Assembly (NCBI GenBank): GCA_023336855.1
Contig: JAMBLK010000150.1
Coordinates: forward strand, 1 to 5,148
From: Actinomycetes bacterium
GTDB lineage: Bacteria > Actinomycetota > Acidimicrobiia > Spongiisociales > UBA5794
DNA length: 5,148 nucleotides
Direction: 5' to 3'
Shown here: positions 4,740 to 5,148 of the stretch, in pieces
How the letters are laid out: every line of letters starts with the position of its first letter
Position numbering within the stretch: the stretch's first letter is position 1
Made by a program: the position numbers and the translations under genes
Notes under the pieces: generated by a model
What the model was told of the DNA's origin: nothing
Database searches by the model: none
What the model saw: the letters and a program-made list of their open reading frames with translations, nothing else

Positions 4740-5148
4740 ACAGGTGTGGCGGCAGGCGGTTCAGGAGATCAGCCGTGCACAGCGGATCGGCATCGTGGGC
4801 CATGTGCGGCCGGATGGCGACGCCCTTGGTTCCATGATCGCCCTTGCCCTTGCCGCGCGCAGTGCAGGGAAGGAAGCGGTCGCATCGTTCGGAGAGCCTT
4901 TCGTGTTGGGAGACGAATTCCGTTTTCTCGATCAATCCGTGCTCGTGCCGCCGTCCGAGTTCCCCGGTGATCTGGATCTTGCGATCATCTGCGACACGGG
5001 GGTCCTCGATCGGGTCGGATCCGTCGGACCTGCGATCGAGGGAGCCGACAGAGTCCTTGTGATCGATCACCATGTCACGCCGGGAACGATCGGCGACGTT
5101 CGTGTCGTCGACCCGGGTGCTGCAGCCACGACACAACTCGTATTCGAA
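4726..5148 (+). CDS. nrnA: DHH-family phosphoesterase, NrnA-like (5' part, runs off the window)
   Basis: The frame stays open from ATG 4726 to the last base, giving 141 residues of a protein normally about 310-340 long; the stop and the C-terminal DHHA1 domain lie outside. NrnA-type enzymes are Mn-dependent exonucleases that degrade 2-5-nt RNAs and often dephosphorylate 3'-phosphoadenosine 5'-phosphate. Visible DHH motifs are: motif I HVRPDGDALGS (26-36), motif II CDTG (89-92), motif III DHH (114-116, in VIDHHVTPG) and motif IV DPGAAATTQLVFE (129-141). All metal-binding Asp/His positions expected in this part are present. AAGGGGA (4714-4720) precedes the ATG, which lies inside rbfA (14-nt overlap); GTG 4744 is a weaker alternative start. 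Mycobacterium has the same rbfA-nrnA pairing. RecJ or GdpP-like assignments are less likely because of the size, the N-terminus and the context. Confidence 0.92.
   Translation, partial: MSPTEQVWRQAVQEISRAQRIGIVGHVRPDGDALGSMIALALAARSAGKEAVASFGEPFVLGDEFRFLDQSVLVPPSEFPGDLDLAIICDTGVLDRVGSVGPAIEGADRVLVIDHHVTPGTIGDVRVVDPGAAATTQLVFE

Larger units (their letters stand above)
223..5148 (+). other. rimP-nusA-infB-ylxP-rbfA-nrnA operon
   Basis: Six co-directional genes with gaps of 12, 0 and 30 nt and overlaps of 4 and 14 nt, no internal terminator hairpin and no convincing internal promoter. This is the conserved bacterial nusA-infB cluster in an actinobacterial-type layout. A single transcript is inferred; the upstream boundary depends on the leader (116-222) and the downstream end lies beyond the window. 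Confidence 0.85.

Overview
The window carries a housekeeping operon for ribosome maturation, transcription elongation and translation initiation, all on the + strand: rimP, nusA, infB, ylxP (DUF503), rbfA and the 5' part of a DHH-family nrnA that runs off the right edge. GC-rich codon use, the gene order, the DUF503 gene between infB and rbfA, and a DHH phosphoesterase directly after rbfA (as in Mycobacterium) point to an Actinomycetota-like, high-GC bacterium. The IF2 is short for that phylum (708 aa) and has an acidic linker rather than a Pro/Ala-rich one, so a deep-branching or uncultured lineage is plausible. I cannot name a genus.

Region by region: positions 1-115 are non-coding. They hold a perfect tandem array of the octamer CAGTAGAT (nine full units, starting at the window edge) that turns into inverted copies of itself and so forms a long hairpin. 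Positions 116-222 form the rimP leader, with a possible -10 box (137-142), a strong GC-rich hairpin followed by a broken U-tract (168-190), and a Shine-Dalgarno before a GTG start. From 223 to the end the DNA is almost entirely coding: rimP (223-702), nusA (715-1914), infB (1915-4041), ylxP (4072-4368), rbfA (4365-4739) and nrnA (4726 to beyond 5148). Junctions are tight (12-nt gap, 0-nt gap, 30-nt gap, 4-nt overlap, 14-nt overlap), and I see no internal terminator or promoter, so transcription as one unit is likely.

How the genes fit together: RimP and RbfA mature the 30S subunit, IF2 (infB) places initiator tRNA and joins subunits, NusA couples RNA polymerase pausing, termination and antitermination to this machinery, and NrnA finishes RNA turnover by degrading the shortest oligoribonucleotides and/or removes pAp. 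YlxP is a conserved but poorly understood partner of this cluster. The ylxR (DUF448) gene usual between nusA and infB is absent here.

No new gene system is visible. The parts worth a second look are the octamer repeat and its hairpin, the leader hairpin as a possible NusA-responsive attenuator, and short 7-nt repeats (CCAGCTA-like) inside the disordered linker of the essential infB gene.
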